Source: Acanthosepion lycidas (taxonomy: Eukaryota; Mollusca; Cephalopoda; Sepiida; Sepiidae). From it: a DNA stretch of 64,000 nucleotides. How positions within the stretch are numbered: the first letter of the stretch is position 1; each line of letters begins with the position of its first letter. This document shows positions 10,024 to 20,589 of the stretch, piece after piece. The DNA lies in assembly GCA_963932145.1 (NCBI GenBank), contig OZ010595.1, forward strand, positions 77,514,252-77,578,251. Reading direction: 5' to 3'. A model generated the notes under the pieces. That model searched no databases and had not been told where the DNA came from. It was given only the letters and a program-made list of their open reading frames with translations. A program made the position numbers and the translations under genes.

Positions 10024-10135
10024 ATACACCTAGTGAGCCAGACAAACCTACCTAGGTTTTACCTAAACGGATCGTCAGGGAAAGTAAGGCCTTACTTTTC
10101 CCTGACGATCCGTTTTGTCTGGCTCACTAGGTGTG
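10024..10135. repeat. Palindrome with an 18 bp arm insertion
   Basis: The axis is near 10089.5 (TAAGG/CCTTA). The arms share CACCTAGTGAGCCAGACAAA and CGGATCGTCAGGGAAA. The left arm has about 18 extra bases (10049-10066) that the right arm lacks. A (TATC)n tract follows at once. Confidence 0.85.
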
Positions 10136-10136
10136 T

Positions 10137-10137
10137 G

Positions 10138-10184
<47 letters not shown>

Positions 10185-10185
10185 A
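10137..10185. repeat. (TATC)n microsatellite
   Basis: About twelve units bordering the palindrome. Confidence 0.95.
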
Positions 10186-10189
10186 TGTT

Positions 10190-10620
10190 TCAATCCATAA
10201 CTTTACGGTAAGTAATAATTAATTGGTTCATCTTTACTCTTCTTCCCGCTTTGTTTTAATATATTTGTATCTTCATTTCGAAAAGGCAAGGATTAAACAG
10301 ATTTTTCATATCTCGCCTATCTCAATTACTTATGAGGCGCTTCTGGCCAAGTGTGTTGGCTTCTCCTTCGTGCAGACTGGTCCACCGAAATCAAATTCAC
10401 GCAAATGGCCTCCTCAAACTACCCTTGACTTCGCTTCCAGCTACCCTTCGGCATCAGATAGTCCCGCAGGCGACGGGCATTGGTTTGTTTAGCTGAGTAG
10501 GCAGGGCCTTCCTAACCATTTCCGTCACCGCCACTAGAGAGAAATCAAGGAGTAAGGAGCATAGATAACGATCCCGATGCTCGGATGGGAGCGGGTTTCG
10601 ACGACGGCGTCGGCGAATAT
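10190..10620. other. No gene recognised; 89-codon frame in GC-richer DNA
   Basis: The plus frame 10223-10492 is in less AT-rich sequence than its surroundings. It has no recognisable domain, no copy elsewhere in the window and no clear splice context. I leave it uncalled. Confidence 0.35.
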
Positions 10621-10623
10621 CTT

Positions 10624-10624
10624 C

Positions 10625-10686
<62 letters not shown>
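10624..10686. repeat. (TA)n microsatellite
   Basis: About thirty perfect TA units. Confidence 0.95.
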
Positions 10687-10689
<3 letters not shown>

Positions 10690-10965
10690 AGCGCCCCTTT
10701 ATCATAGGCTAATTAAGTAGGCATTAGCTAGCTGTTCCGATCCATGATTTCTTCCCTTCCATCTAAAACTTTCTGATAGACTTATCTGTCAGCCTGGTGG
10801 AAAGTTCGACTAACAATATGACCTGAAATCATTACACCGCTATCCTCACGAAAATGTTGCCGAAAAAATAAGGAAGGAAATATGAAATGGTGTGAAGTGG
10901 GCGCAAAATTCATTTCTACGCATCGCCGACGCGAGAGAATAACCTTGATAGACAGGCGTTAGATA

Positions 10966-11302
10966 GATATTGAGAGAGAGAGAGAAAGAGAGAAAGAGAG
11001 AAATAGAGATAGATAGATAGAGAGAGAGAGAGAAAGAAAGAGAGAGCAATTGAGAGAGAGAGATATTGAGAGATATATTGAGAGTGAGAGAGATATTGAG
11101 AGATATTGGGAGATTGAGAGAGATATTGACAGAGACTGAGAGAGATTAAGAAAGATTGAGACAGAGGTATTGAGAGATTGAAGGAGAGATTGAGAGAGAT
11201 ATTAAGAGAGACTGAGAGAGATTAAGAAAGATTGAGAGAGAGGTATTGAGAGATTGAGAAAGATATTGAGAGGTTGAAAGAGATACTGAGAGAGATATTG
11301 AT
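10966..11302. repeat. Purine-rich (GAGA/GAGATATT) tract
   Basis: A (GA)n-rich stretch that shades into an irregular tandem of GAGAGATATTGAGAGATT-like units. It is strongly purine-biased on the plus strand. Confidence 0.85.
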
Positions 11303-11650
11303 TAATTTGCAGTCGTAGGTGACTGCCCTTTAGAAATGCTACACCATATCACATATTTGTTTATCAACAAACACTCACTGAGAATTGACCCGGTTTCACC
11401 GCCCACAACTGCAACATTAACTCAACCTCTACTTGCTTCATCAGTACCCGCCAACTCTACCTACAGTAGCGGCTATAATATAAGGAACGGAAACAACAAA
11501 GACATGTGTATTAAAAAGTAATGCATGATTAGCAATGAAATTTTTACCGAATAAAGATTAGGGTGTAACAAATGCATAATATTATACAAAGTTACAAATA
11601 TTTACGTAGTAGTTTTTTTTTTAAAATAAAGATTAAATGGAACAAAGGAA
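11303..11650. other. No gene recognised
   Basis: AT-rich DNA with one 61-codon frame (11336-11521) without a recognisable domain. Confidence 0.4.
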
Positions 11651-11654
11651 ATAA

Positions 11655-11848
11655 GCTACTGGACAAAAGTTAAGGAATGATGTTAATAATTTGCATAAAC
11701 TTTTAATTTATATTGTTAAAAAAACTCTATGGAGTTTTTCAACAATAAGTAAAAGTTCATTTATCATTAGGACTTTATTTTTTAAGCAATATGGCAAATT
11801 CTACACGCAAAATGCTTTCTTTTGAAGAAAAAAAACTCATTATCGCTT
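11655..11848 (+). pseudogene. Tc1-like transposase N-terminus (fragment)
   Basis: GCTACTGGACAAAAGTTAAG at 11656 resembles a Tc1-type terminus. It is followed about 130 bp later by an ATG opening MANSTRKMLSFEEKKLIIAY, which has the shape of a Tc1/mariner transposase start (helix 1 of the DNA-binding domain). The frame then meets an unrelated LINE end at about 11850. Moderate evidence only. Confidence 0.45.
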
Positions 11849-11920
11849 ATTTTGTGTCTTGTTTCTTCAGGACGTGGGCGATCATGGCCCTCTTCGGTGC
11901 GCGTGTCTTAGAGATTAAAT
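11848..11920 (-). pseudogene. LINE extreme C-terminus, tiny fragment
   Basis: The minus strand reads about AMIAHVLKKQ, the last residues of the RTE-like family seen many times from 38 to 58 kb (AMIAYVLKGHG). It interrupts the Tc1-like fragment. Confidence 0.6.
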
Positions 11921-12244
11921 CGTTTTTTTTTTCTCGTCGATTTGCCCACTGTTTTACGCAAACTCGGCAGGTCGGCTATGTGTTAAATGCTACCAAATGA
12001 AAAAGTGCTTGTCATCTCATTGGGTTTTATTCGAGCAATGGCTATCGAGAGCAGTGTGACTACTTTCGGCGAACTGATCCCGCTGTAATATTATAAGAGA
12101 CTAGTGCTTTTAGCGAGTAAAGGGAACGCCGTTCTTAATATCGACCAGGACTTCCGAGGCACCACAGGACTGGTAGCAAAACTTCCCATGAGAAATCATT
12201 TCAAGTTTTTATCGACGGGATGTACTCTATTGATATACTTAGAA
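11921..12244. other. No gene recognised
   Basis: No coding signal or dispersed repeat recognised. Confidence 0.4.
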
Positions 12245-12960
12245 ACATTTTTTATGCGCTATCTCCCTTCAGGATAGAGCCGATCATGGTCCTTCACATC
12301 TTCCTGTCTCTTGTAGCTTTTAATAAGTTTTGTCTTTTAGTTATTTATCTTAAACCCTATTCTGCCATCCACTTACTCAAGCTCACTAAGTATATTATAT
12401 GTTCTTTTCTTCTGTTCTTCTTGCCATCAATCTGTCCTGTGGGTATCAGATTTTCCAAGCCCTTTTCCTCTTTTTGTGTCCGAGAAATTTCCACTGTTTC
12501 TTCCTGTTCTTTAGTATAAGTTTCTTTTTTGTTTCCATTTTCTCTGAAACTTCCTCGTTGCTCACATGTTTGGGCCATGGTATCCTCAGCATCTTTCTGT
12601 AGAGCCACATTCCTGTTGTTTTAAGTCTCTTCTTCATCCAGGAGGACAGATTTCAATACTCTTTTCTTTTTTTTTTTAGGGAAATTTTTCTATTTCTTAA
12701 AACTCTGTTTAACTTTTGGGATGACTCTTTGGTCATTCTATTAGGTTGGTGCAAAAATAATGTCGTTTTTTGAAGTTAAATTTCAAAAGAAAAACGACAT
12801 TATTTTTGCACCAACCTAATAATACGTCTTTGGATGTCAGTGCTAAACTTTCCGTCTTATTTTAGAACATTTCCGAGATATTTAAATTTTTTGCATTTGT
12901 CTGATTTGAGTATCCCGATTTGTAATTTGCATTTTGGGCTTATCCACCTACCCGAAAAGA
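12245..12960 (-). pseudogene. RTE-like LINE C-terminal region, interrupted by a MITE
   Basis: On the minus strand from 12960: KMQITN and IRQMQK, then after the MITE MTKESSQKLNRVLRNRKI, MWLYRKMLRIPWPKHVSNEE, KKQWKFLGH, NLIPTGQIDGKK and LVSLSKWMAE. This is the region C-terminal to reverse transcriptase in the RTE-like family (YGSECWT ... MLRIPWT ... FLGHIMRK ... SKWMAEQGL). It has several frameshifts. The MITE at 12741-12819 interrupts it cleanly. Confidence 0.85.
12741..12819. mobile_element. Mariner-type MITE nested in a LINE
   Basis: A 79 bp hairpin. TTAGGTTGGTGCAAAAATAA and its complement form the ends, flanked by TA (12739-12740, 12820-12821). LINE coding resumes on both sides, so it landed after the LINE. 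Confidence 0.95.
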
Positions 12961-13660
12961 AGAACTAGGGCTTGGACCGCGGTCTGGTGTGCGTAAATGT
13001 TGATGCATTGTGAGAATTAAATCGATCGTGGATTCGTTTAGTTGGTCGACGTACGCTTACTAAGGAGTCCGAGTTTTTAAAGTGTATCATATTTGGATCA
13101 TGGGACATCCGCATTCAAATGCAGTTAGGTTATACTTAACCTACACTGGTTGGATAATAGAAATTTATAACTTCTTTTTTTGATTTCTGTTTTAATTTCT
13201 AGGATCAGGAGTTATTATTATTTACTTTATTAACTATAGGACTGAATTGTATTTTGCTGGAGATTACTATCTTCATTTTTGTTGTTCTTTGTTGAAGTTC
13301 CCAACTAATACTAATGCCAAGCGAGAATTGGCGGGGATAGAGATCAGTGATAAGCCGTTTGAAAAATAATAATAGTATTAAATCGTTTACGAGCTAATAT
13401 AGATGATTCATCTCAGATCAACCAAGAGTTAGTATATTCAGTTTGTGTGACGATACGACTTTACAACAGTTTCGTATTAAGTACTTCTAGTATTTGTAAT
13501 CATTTTTACTGTTTATTTGATATATTTGTGTGGTTGGACAAGACTGATCAAATCTACTGCATTTGTTAGTTGTTGGAAATTTAATAGAACTATTAGCGTA
13601 TGGATAGCAAGTTAATCAGTGCGATATTATAGTGGTTGTATAACCAAGGTATTTGTTTAT
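12961..13660. other. No gene recognised
   Basis: AT-rich, unassigned sequence leading into the family-2 repeat cluster. Confidence 0.4.
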
Positions 13661-13663
13661 CTA

Positions 13664-14040
13664 CCTATATTTCTAAGATGAGGCATTGTAATTATTTACA
13701 TTGGACTGTTGCTCTCATCTTTATTACCATATTCAAGACGTTTCGGCCGTTATACGCTCCGGCCTTCTTCAGTATCTGTCTATATTTCTGAGGTGTTGTA
13801 ATTATTTACATTATGTATATTGTTGTCCTCATCTTTATTGTCTTGTCCACGGCGTTTCAGCCGTTGTACGTTCTGGCCTTCTTCGAGTGATTGTAATTTC
13901 GAACAATATACCCCGGTGGTCCGAATAAAGAGTTCAGTTCGAAATTCCAATCACCCGAAGAAAGTCGAAGCGTACAAGGGCCGAAACGTCGTGAACATGA
14001 AAATGAAGACGAGTAAAACCGCCCGAAGAATATAAATAAT
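13664..14040. mobile_element. Family-2 hammerhead-like repeat: tandem pair plus inverted copy
   Basis: Two minus-strand copies stand head to tail. TATATTTCT starts at 13666 and 13781, a period of about 115 bp. Each contains CATCTTTATT, then CGTTTC(G/A)GCCGTT and GGCCTTCTTC. A third, inverted copy follows (CCCGAAGAAAGTCG ... GGGCCGAAACGTCG, 13962-14040). The first copy keeps CTGAAGA-stem-GAAA; the others have changes in the core. Tandem arrangement at unit length is a feature of PLEs and of animal retrozymes. Confidence 0.75.
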
Positions 14041-14776
14041 GTAAAGAGCGTATTTATTGTTTAAAAGATATAAAAAAGGCAAATTATATCGGGATGTTAG
14101 GGCGAGCTAGGTTCATTGCTGACACGAAAGTATCAGGTTCTTTTAGCATGGAATTAGTTAAAAAGAATGTCTTCCATTATAGAGAACATGAATCCAAATT
14201 TGCGTACGGAAGAACTTTCGCTGATCGCCAATCTCCAATTTCACATTCCAAAACGAGCGACAAATATGCATAAGTAAGATCAGATGCTAGAAATTCTACG
14301 ATTATTTGGACAGATTTTGTCGCTTCGTGCAGATCTAAACGTCGAGGGGCATAGGACATATAAAATGGATATATCTTGCAAGAACTGATGAGTGTCGCGA
14401 CAGACAAAACTCGAAGGATCAACGGTTACCCATACGAAATTAATTCCTCTAACTAGTGACGATCTACAATAACAATTTGAAGCATGGTAATATTCCTCAA
14501 TGCTTTGTCAAGGGTGAAAGTTCAATGAAAATAAAAATATTTTGGTATTGGTATAAGTAATGTTCGTCCATTGTCTAAGTTAACAGAGATAAACCTTTTA
14601 GTCAAAAACTTATTTAGTCTTTTACAGACCCCGCTGAAGTTTCTAATAAAAGTCGAACAGACTTTTGCTTTGAGGGAGAAGATAATTTAAGATAATTTAC
14701 AATCGGTTCGAAAGATCATAGGGAAATTAGAATTTGACTCCGAAAACGCGCTGATCAATTTTTATCAGGCAAAGTA
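14041..14776. other. No gene recognised
   Basis: A minus-strand 81-codon frame (14177-14422) has no domain or repeat support. Confidence 0.4.
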
Positions 14777-14889
14777 TTAGGTTGGTGCAAAAATAATGAC
14801 GTAATAATGTCGTTTTTTTACCTTAAAAATACGTCAAAAAACGACATGATTACGACATTATTACGTCATTATTTTTTACACCAACCTAA
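14777..14889. mobile_element. Mariner-type MITE
   Basis: A 113 bp inverted-repeat element with TTAGGTTGGTGCAAAAATAA ends and TA at 14775-14776 and 14890-14891. The right arm carries a small extra segment (ATGATTACGACATTATTACG). Confidence 0.95.
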
Positions 14890-14891
14890 TA

Positions 14892-15590
14892 TTTCGAGAG
14901 GGTGGATCACTGTTTTGTAGCATTTATTCTTTCCGTAGCAGATTTTGCGCAAGAATTACGCTCCTTAGATCCATCGGAGGCATGTTAAATTCAGTGTAAT
15001 TTATTTCCTAATAAAATCCACCCGCTACAAGGCACGAGTGTCACTCAAAGTAGAAGGTCATTGTTTTAATGGTGATGGAAAATGAGGTATGTGTGATATA
15101 AATGAATGAAGAAGAGTTTAAGAGATTAAGATCAAAAGGAAAAAGATGATAGATACCAATTGGCCCTTGATGTGAAAATTTTGGTGTTTAGGGAACTAAC
15201 CATGCGAAAGTCTGTTCCAAGAAGTAGAATTTGTGGAGGTGTGACAAAGTCCGTCTGAGTGGGACTATATTGTGCCGTGTGTTCGCTCTAAAGATCAAAC
15301 CGTGATGACAGAATGAATGTATGGTGTTTATTTGAAAACCATCTATGGAAATAGCACTATAGGCTTGCAACGTTTCATCCATGGGAAAGAGGCTGAAAAA
15401 GAGAGCATTAGTCTCCCCAACTTCCACAGAGCAACGTGAACGATTTTGACGACTGAAAGGTGAGGATTAAGCAGCTCCACTGCAGATAGGCATCAGTTTT
15501 TGGCCTCAATTGACTCTTAAAAGTTCTTTTACTAAGCATATCAGAAAGATTAAAATGCTTCTTGGAGCGATAGAATGAGCCGACAATGTA
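14892..15590. other. No gene recognised
   Basis: Unassigned sequence. A minus-strand frame (15188-15427) shows phrases weakly like LINE C-termini but not enough to call. Confidence 0.4.
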
Positions 15591-15592
15591 TA

Positions 15593-15848
15593 CCGGGTGT
15601 TAAAACAAAATTGTCCAATTGTTAAATTAAGCTCTGAACTGTTTTATCTTAGAAATGATTAAAGATAACTTACTGAAATTCTCCGAGGATTTTATAGCAT
15701 TGTTGAACTTTACTTTGAGCAATGAGAATATATAATTTTTCTCCAAGCTTAACAGAAATGTTGTGATGAAATCGATCATAAATGACATGTTCATCATTAA
15801 TTAATCGAAGCTAAGGATCGGAAACTCATGAAGAACTGAAATAAAGTT

Positions 15849-15911
<63 letters not shown>

Positions 15912-16507
15912 CCAGGATCGTTTTCCAAATTATTCAAGATGAACTTCGCCTTCTCTAACCTTCTAACTTTCTGTCCTGGAGTAACAAGTTGTCTCATACG
16001 TTTCACGTACGTTTTTATTTTCAAGTCTTTTTCACTGCTCTTTGGACTGTTATAGCTGAAACTAACGTGTCAAAATTCTTATTGGTGGATTTGGATCTTT
16101 TCTAATTGATCTCTTCAGCTCTAAGTTGAAATGGTGATCCTTCTTCCTGTTGTGACCGCCTGATCAAGTTTTCCTGTCTACTTTTCAATCCTTTTTAAAA
16201 CTTATTCACCGTTCTCTTGATGGTTCTTGAAAGATGGAAGCCAGAGTATGATTGTTGGTACCATTACTGAAAGCCTGGATGATTTTTCTTCTCAGCATTG
16301 CTCAGTTGAGAAGACACTGTGGCCAACACAAAATGATTTTAACCTGTTCTCTTTCTAGATTAATAACTCAAAGCGGTTTTCAGTAATTCTTAAAACAAAT
16401 GGTATAAAGATGGCTAAACGTCTTATCTAAAAGCCTGAAAATAGAAACTCAGTAGTTTTTAGATATTAAACATTTTGTGGGATGGACAATTTTGCTGTTA
16501 CACCAAG
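15593..16507 (-). mobile_element. Mariner-family element with both ends
   Basis: The ends match as an inverted repeat. CCGGGTGTTAAAACAAAATT at 15593 mirrors the minus-strand CTTGGTGTAACAGCAAAATT ending at 16507; both continue GTCCA. TA flanks each end (15591-15592, 16508-16509). The body holds a transposase remnant on the minus strand, and a (TA)n tract (15854-15907) breaks it. At 915 bp it is shorter than the usual 1.3 kb, so the catalytic half is largely missing. A second end of this family is at 34252. Confidence 0.9.
15905..16335 (-). pseudogene. Mariner-family transposase, N-terminal half
   Basis: Minus-strand reading in order: MLRRKIIQAFSNGTNNH, a shift, KTGKLDQAVTTGRRITIST, LKRSIRKDPNPPIRIL, VSAITVQRAVKKDLKIKTY, then KRMRQLVTPGQKVRRLERA and KFILNNLENDPG. 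This is the double helix-turn-helix DNA-binding part plus the linker of an IS630/Tc1/mariner transposase, just short of the first catalytic Asp (usually FSDEK). It has two or more frameshifts and stops at the (TA)n tract, so no catalytic residue remains. Confidence 0.85.
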
Positions 16508-16509
16508 TA

Positions 16510-17490
16510 TATTTGTATAGAAAGGGTAACAACACAAGAAGAGAGAAACACGAATAGACGAAATGTAAGAAAAACATTATATACTTTTGTGTCTCTGTGA
16601 TATGATTTGCGTGTGAGTTAAAATCTTATGGGTAGCCGCCCAAAGAAAGAAGTTTCCTCCAGCCAGGACAAGGTTAATTCGTCTCCCATAAGGACTCGGA
16701 GACACTTTTGAGACTAAAGACTGGACACCCCCCAAACAAATATGATAACATAGCCTAATGTTAAAGGAGAACTTAGGGAGTTTGAAGCCTGATTATATAT
16801 CCTTAATTTTTGTCAAAGTTATCCGCTTTCGCCTAAGCATTGGAGTATAAGTATAAGATAAGGGCGAAACCTAGCCCCAAATATTAATTCAACTTAGTGC
16901 TATCATAATGGCTATGACAACCCCCAATGACAACCTTGTCTCCGCTTCTACCGAATAGTACCTAGGTCAGTAGAGAAATTATATTGAATAAGACGGTTAC
17001 GTGGGCAAAAATTAACCATTAAAAATTTGTCGGCTTGTGATAGGAACGGTTAGCCATCATTTTTGGTTCATATCAGCCGAAAGGACTGTTTGTAGAAGAT
17101 ACCCAGACTCTGATCCTGTACAGATATCAATTTAGCGAAAAATAATTTCGGGTTAGGTGACGCCATTTCAGGTCAAAGTTGTTCTGCTGTTTCGAAGGAA
17201 TATTTTTTTAATGGAAAGAATCGAAAATTATCGCTTCGCATATTTTTCTTCACATCCTGTACCAATTTTCAGTACTTTCATTTCTGTACACAGAACAGAC
17301 TATTATGGATAGCAAAGTTCAGACTACGATAGTGCGTTACGAAACTTTTCGCCTAGTTCGTAGTTACTGTGTAGTTGCTTTCTGTAAAATACTCTAATCG
17401 TATATGTTACATTACTATGAATTCTTTATCGTTCATCATAAGAAATTATTAATTCTATACATGTCACCTATCGACACATTCATATTACTT
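16510..17490. other. No gene or repeat recognised
   Basis: About 1 kb without a recognisable repeat, microsatellite or coding domain. One of the few plainly unique-looking stretches of the window. Confidence 0.45.
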
Positions 17491-17494
17491 CATC

Positions 17495-17700
17495 AGTTAC
17501 TACCAAAATAAACCAACTACAAACCCGTCCTGGATAGGACGATAAACTGCATCCGCGTCCTGGGTAAAACGATAAACTACCACCGACAGCAAGGCCTCTG
17601 ATCAGGAGTTTTTGAGGAGCGTGGTGCCACCTCTTAATTGCTGGTGTTCCCAGATCCACCCTAACCCGAGGTGGTAGCACCTGTCAGGGTACCAGCAATG
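17495..17700 (-). repeat. Dispersed repeat with two short tandem units
   Basis: Two tandem units on the minus strand share AGTTTATCGTNNTANCCAGG. A related unit with the same flank (CACGCTCCTCAAAA) is at 49100-49215 on the plus strand. Family unknown. Confidence 0.6.
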
Positions 17701-17934
17701 GGAAAATAGTTAACAACCAAACTGAGGTTAAAACACCATGTAAGTGTAAAAATAAGTTTTAATAACAAAAATACTTTAATTTTTAAATAAATTATTACCA
17801 ACGTTTTTGAAAAAAATATTACCAGCAATACATTTTTGTAAAAAATATTACTAGCAATAAAATTTTGTCGGCATTAAATAATCCATTGAGGTTGATATAC
17901 CGTAAAACAAGCCAAACCAAATCAACTACAAACC

Positions 17935-17938
17935 TTAA

Positions 17939-17972
<34 letters not shown>

Positions 17973-18395
17973 TTCTTTGATTTCTGGCGTTTACACATTT
18001 CTTTCCGGGTCCCGCCCAGGGACCTAAGGTTAGAAATGGCATCATAACACTTTCCACTGACAAAAAAAAAAAAAAAAAAAAAAATTACATAAAGCCCTTC
18101 GTAAAGTGTGGGCTGTACTTGTCAGAACAATTTTTTGTATCTCCTTGAGGCATGGACTTCCAGGAATCCCTTCAAATAGTCTATTGGAATCTTTTCCAAC
18201 CAATCCTAGAGCTCCAACTACAACAAGGATTGTTGATGTTCTCGTATGCCACATTTTTTAAATTTCTATTTCAAGGTCCTTGTATTTCGACAGCTTTTTG
18301 AATATCTTCAAAGATACATTGCAGTCAGCAGGGACTGCCATATCAATAAGGAGGCACCGTTTTTGTTTGTGGTCTTTAATAACAATTTATTATTA
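17935..18395 (-). pseudogene. LINE C-terminal domain with (TTA)n tail
   Basis: The minus strand reads SLLIDMAVPADCNVSLKIF, KKLSKYKDLEIEI, MWHTRTSTILVVVGALGLV and CLKEIQKIVLTSTAHTLRR. This is the conserved post-RT region of a LINE ORF (LIDMAVPxD...KYKDLEIE...VVVGALG...IQKIxLxxTAHxLRRxL). A run of 24 A's at 18061-18084 and the (TTA)n at 17937-17972 lie in the 3' part. Frameshifts are few, so the fragment is relatively young. Confidence 0.9.
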
Positions 18396-18399
18396 TTAT

Positions 18400-18834
18400 T
18401 ATTAGTTTAATTTAGTCAGTATATGTTACTGTTTCGCTCACATTTGTGACAATAAAGTTCACGCTGTAGAAGGCCCAAGAGCCACTCGGAGTAGAGTGTA
18501 ACAGTATGTGTTGTTTATATGGAGAAGATGCCGATTAACCCATTTTCTTACATAACTTAGTAAATGGCTCTGTTGGATCTGTATTCATAAGCAAATATCC
18601 ATTATAAACATTTACTAACCCTAAAAAGGATTCCCACTGTTTTTACTGGATGGGCAGACGCATTTAATATTTACTGTTTTAAAACTTGGTCCAATGAAAC
18701 GTCTTCCTACGACATCGAATATCCAAGAAGCCATATTCTATTACACATATGTATATATTTCTTTTTCATTGATAGTCATGCTTGACCTTCTTATGCTGAC
18801 CTCCCGATTCGACACAATGGCGGCTTTTGAATTT
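18400..18834. other. No gene recognised
   Basis: A TGTTAC ... GTAACA bracketed 80 bp segment (18424-18503) might be a trace of an LTR, but it is too short to call. Confidence 0.35.
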
Positions 18835-19420
18835 AATTCTTCTTCAGTGAAATAACCTAAGCACATATCGTTCAGATAAACAACGATACTTTTTTTATGT
18901 CCACTCCCAAAACTTCGTTGAAATATAGCACTCGCCGTTGTTATGCCATGTCATTCGAGTGTATGTCAGAAAGCCCGTAGGGATGTTGATCGACCTTATT
19001 TCTTTGAAGTTTTCATCTATTTGAATTTGATGAAAGACACTTCATTCGAGCTAACGAACAGATTGCTACCTCTACATTCGGAATAAGTCTGAATATACTT
19101 CATGCTTCGTTACGAATTTGTAATCATTACATACACGTAAGTCGACGACTGACTTTCTTAAAACGACAATTGTTGATGGCTATTTGTTAGCATTCTAAAA
19201 GACCTTTTCGAAATCAATTTTCGTAATCTTGCAACAACCAGTGGAAAAAATGGACTGGTGTTTTCGGCGGCTCGTAATATGAAGTAGATTTTTCAACGCG
19301 CCCGCCTCGCTACCGAATTTGACAAATGATCGAGTTTTAAAATGGTTTTACCGGTAACACCGTGGAAAGACTGCTCAAGTCCCTCGGTACTTCATCTTCA
19401 AGGAACAGTTCAGATGCCGG
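18835..19420 (-). pseudogene. Ty3/gypsy-like reverse transcriptase remnant
   Basis: Minus-strand segments in order: TPVHFFHWLLQ near the start, VCNDYKFVTKHEVYSD, FHQIQIDENFKE, RSINTPTGFLTYTRMTWHN, then STKFWEWT or FQRSFGSG in another frame, and SIVVYLNDM. These follow the motif order of a chromoviral/gypsy RT (DYRxLNxxTxxxxxPxPR, HQIxVxExxxxKTAFxTPxGhaEYxRMPFGLxNAPAxFQ, VYLDDhh). The YLDD box is YLND. There are many shifts and stops. Assignment to Ty3/gypsy rests on motif order only. Confidence 0.65.
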
Positions 19421-20095
19421 CTAACAATCTCTGCCTACTCACGAAAGTGAGGTATTTCCTGAGGTTAATATTGCTGTGAAACTTCCCGGCAAAAGCCAGT
19501 AAAGTGAGACACATAAGATGAAGTGGGAGAATAATATTTTCCTTCACTTAAAACTTATCTTCCGGATTATTTTCAACTAAAACAACATCTTTTTGGAAGA
19601 TTCTGGAAAAATGGTCGTCTCTTTGTACCGTTCAAGCAAGTACCTGACTCCTACAATACTTTATCTTTACAAGAGTCATATCAGTGTTACGGTTTTTTGG
19701 GTATATGTAACTAGTGAGCTAATCCAAATGACTTAACTCTCTTTATAGTCTACCAGTAGAAGGTTAACCAATCAGAAGCCGCAGAACATTCTATCCGTCG
19801 TGTATAAAGGCGGCCATTTTTGTTTACCCTACCCGAATGATCAGTGCCAACTTGTCAGGCGAAGATGACAAAAGGAAGTACTACGCTCTGCTACTTTGCT
19901 CCGATATCCACTGCTAACCGGAACTACGCTTTCCTACTGTCTCCGAAATATTCACTGCTAACCTTTGGATTCTATACGCGAAGACGAGCGTCATAAAATG
20001 TCTAACAATCAGAACGAAAAAAAGGAAACATTGGTGACATGTCTGGGTTAAAGGTGCCTAATCCATATTCTTCAACCATGACAGAATTCAAAACC
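19421..20095. other. Unassigned; LTR-like segment possible
   Basis: From about 19687 (TGTTACGG) there is a promoter-like TATAAAGG at 19804, then pyrimidine- and cytosine-richer sequence. It could be an LTR related to the neighbouring gypsy-like remnant, but I see no second LTR to pair it with. Confidence 0.3.
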
Positions 20096-20109
20096 ACTTA
20101 CGCAGCCTA

Positions 20110-20470
20110 TGGTAAATGTCCAGACGAGCTCAATCCTTAGCATTACAAGCTCGGAGCTTTAGAGCAATCACCCCCACCCTTGCTACGTTCACAAGGTCAA
20201 ATCATTCCCATTCCCTACCCGTTCCTTTGGTAAGAAGTGCGTTCCACTCCGAAAGCTCCTTCTCAAGAACCTTTTTGTGGAACAGACTATTGCTTCGATG
20301 GTTCGCAGAACACTACCATGAAAATATCATCCAGTTATAGGTCAATCATTATCTATCCGCCATATCCACGTAATCCTCTTTTCCTGCTCACACCTCTTAC
20401 ATTAATGATAACACATCTTATTTAGTAATAGTCTGCCTTGAGTGGTTCTTTTAATGGGTAGACGTTAGTA
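20110..20470 (+). pseudogene. LINE C-terminal fragment
   Basis: A plus-strand frame reads ALQARSFRAITPTLATF, TRSNHSHSLPVPLVRSAFH, then SSFSRTFLWNRLLLRWFAEH, and, in a shifted frame, PLFLLTPLTLMITHL. This is the C-terminus of a CR1/Jockey-like LINE (RSFFPRTxxLWNRLPxxCFPEHYN). It is a different subfamily from the one at 60 kb. Confidence 0.75.
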
Positions 20471-20589
20471 AAAAAGAAAAGAATCTCTATTTCTAACGCA
20501 CTTTCAAAATAGACTAAGGTTTTTATAATTTGATCCACCAAGTTGGCACTGCTCTAAATGACGCTTAAATAATTTACATGTACAAATAT

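Noticed and set aside
10223-10492. 89-codon frame in GC-richer DNA as a host exon
   Set aside because: No domain, no convincing splice sites in phase, and no supporting neighbour exons. Transcript evidence would be needed.
5221-10705. Frames containing YIYIYI runs (5221-5493, 9248-9466, 10454-10705)
   Set aside because: These are (TA)n tracts read in an open frame.
14380-14425. CTGATGA followed by GTGTCGCGACAGAC as a further hammerhead core
   Set aside because: The second core strand GAAA is missing (AAAAC) and no stem III follows. No PLE context.
18424-18503. TGTTAC ... GTAACA segment as a solo LTR
   Set aside because: Only 80 bp, no target duplication seen and no second copy in the window.
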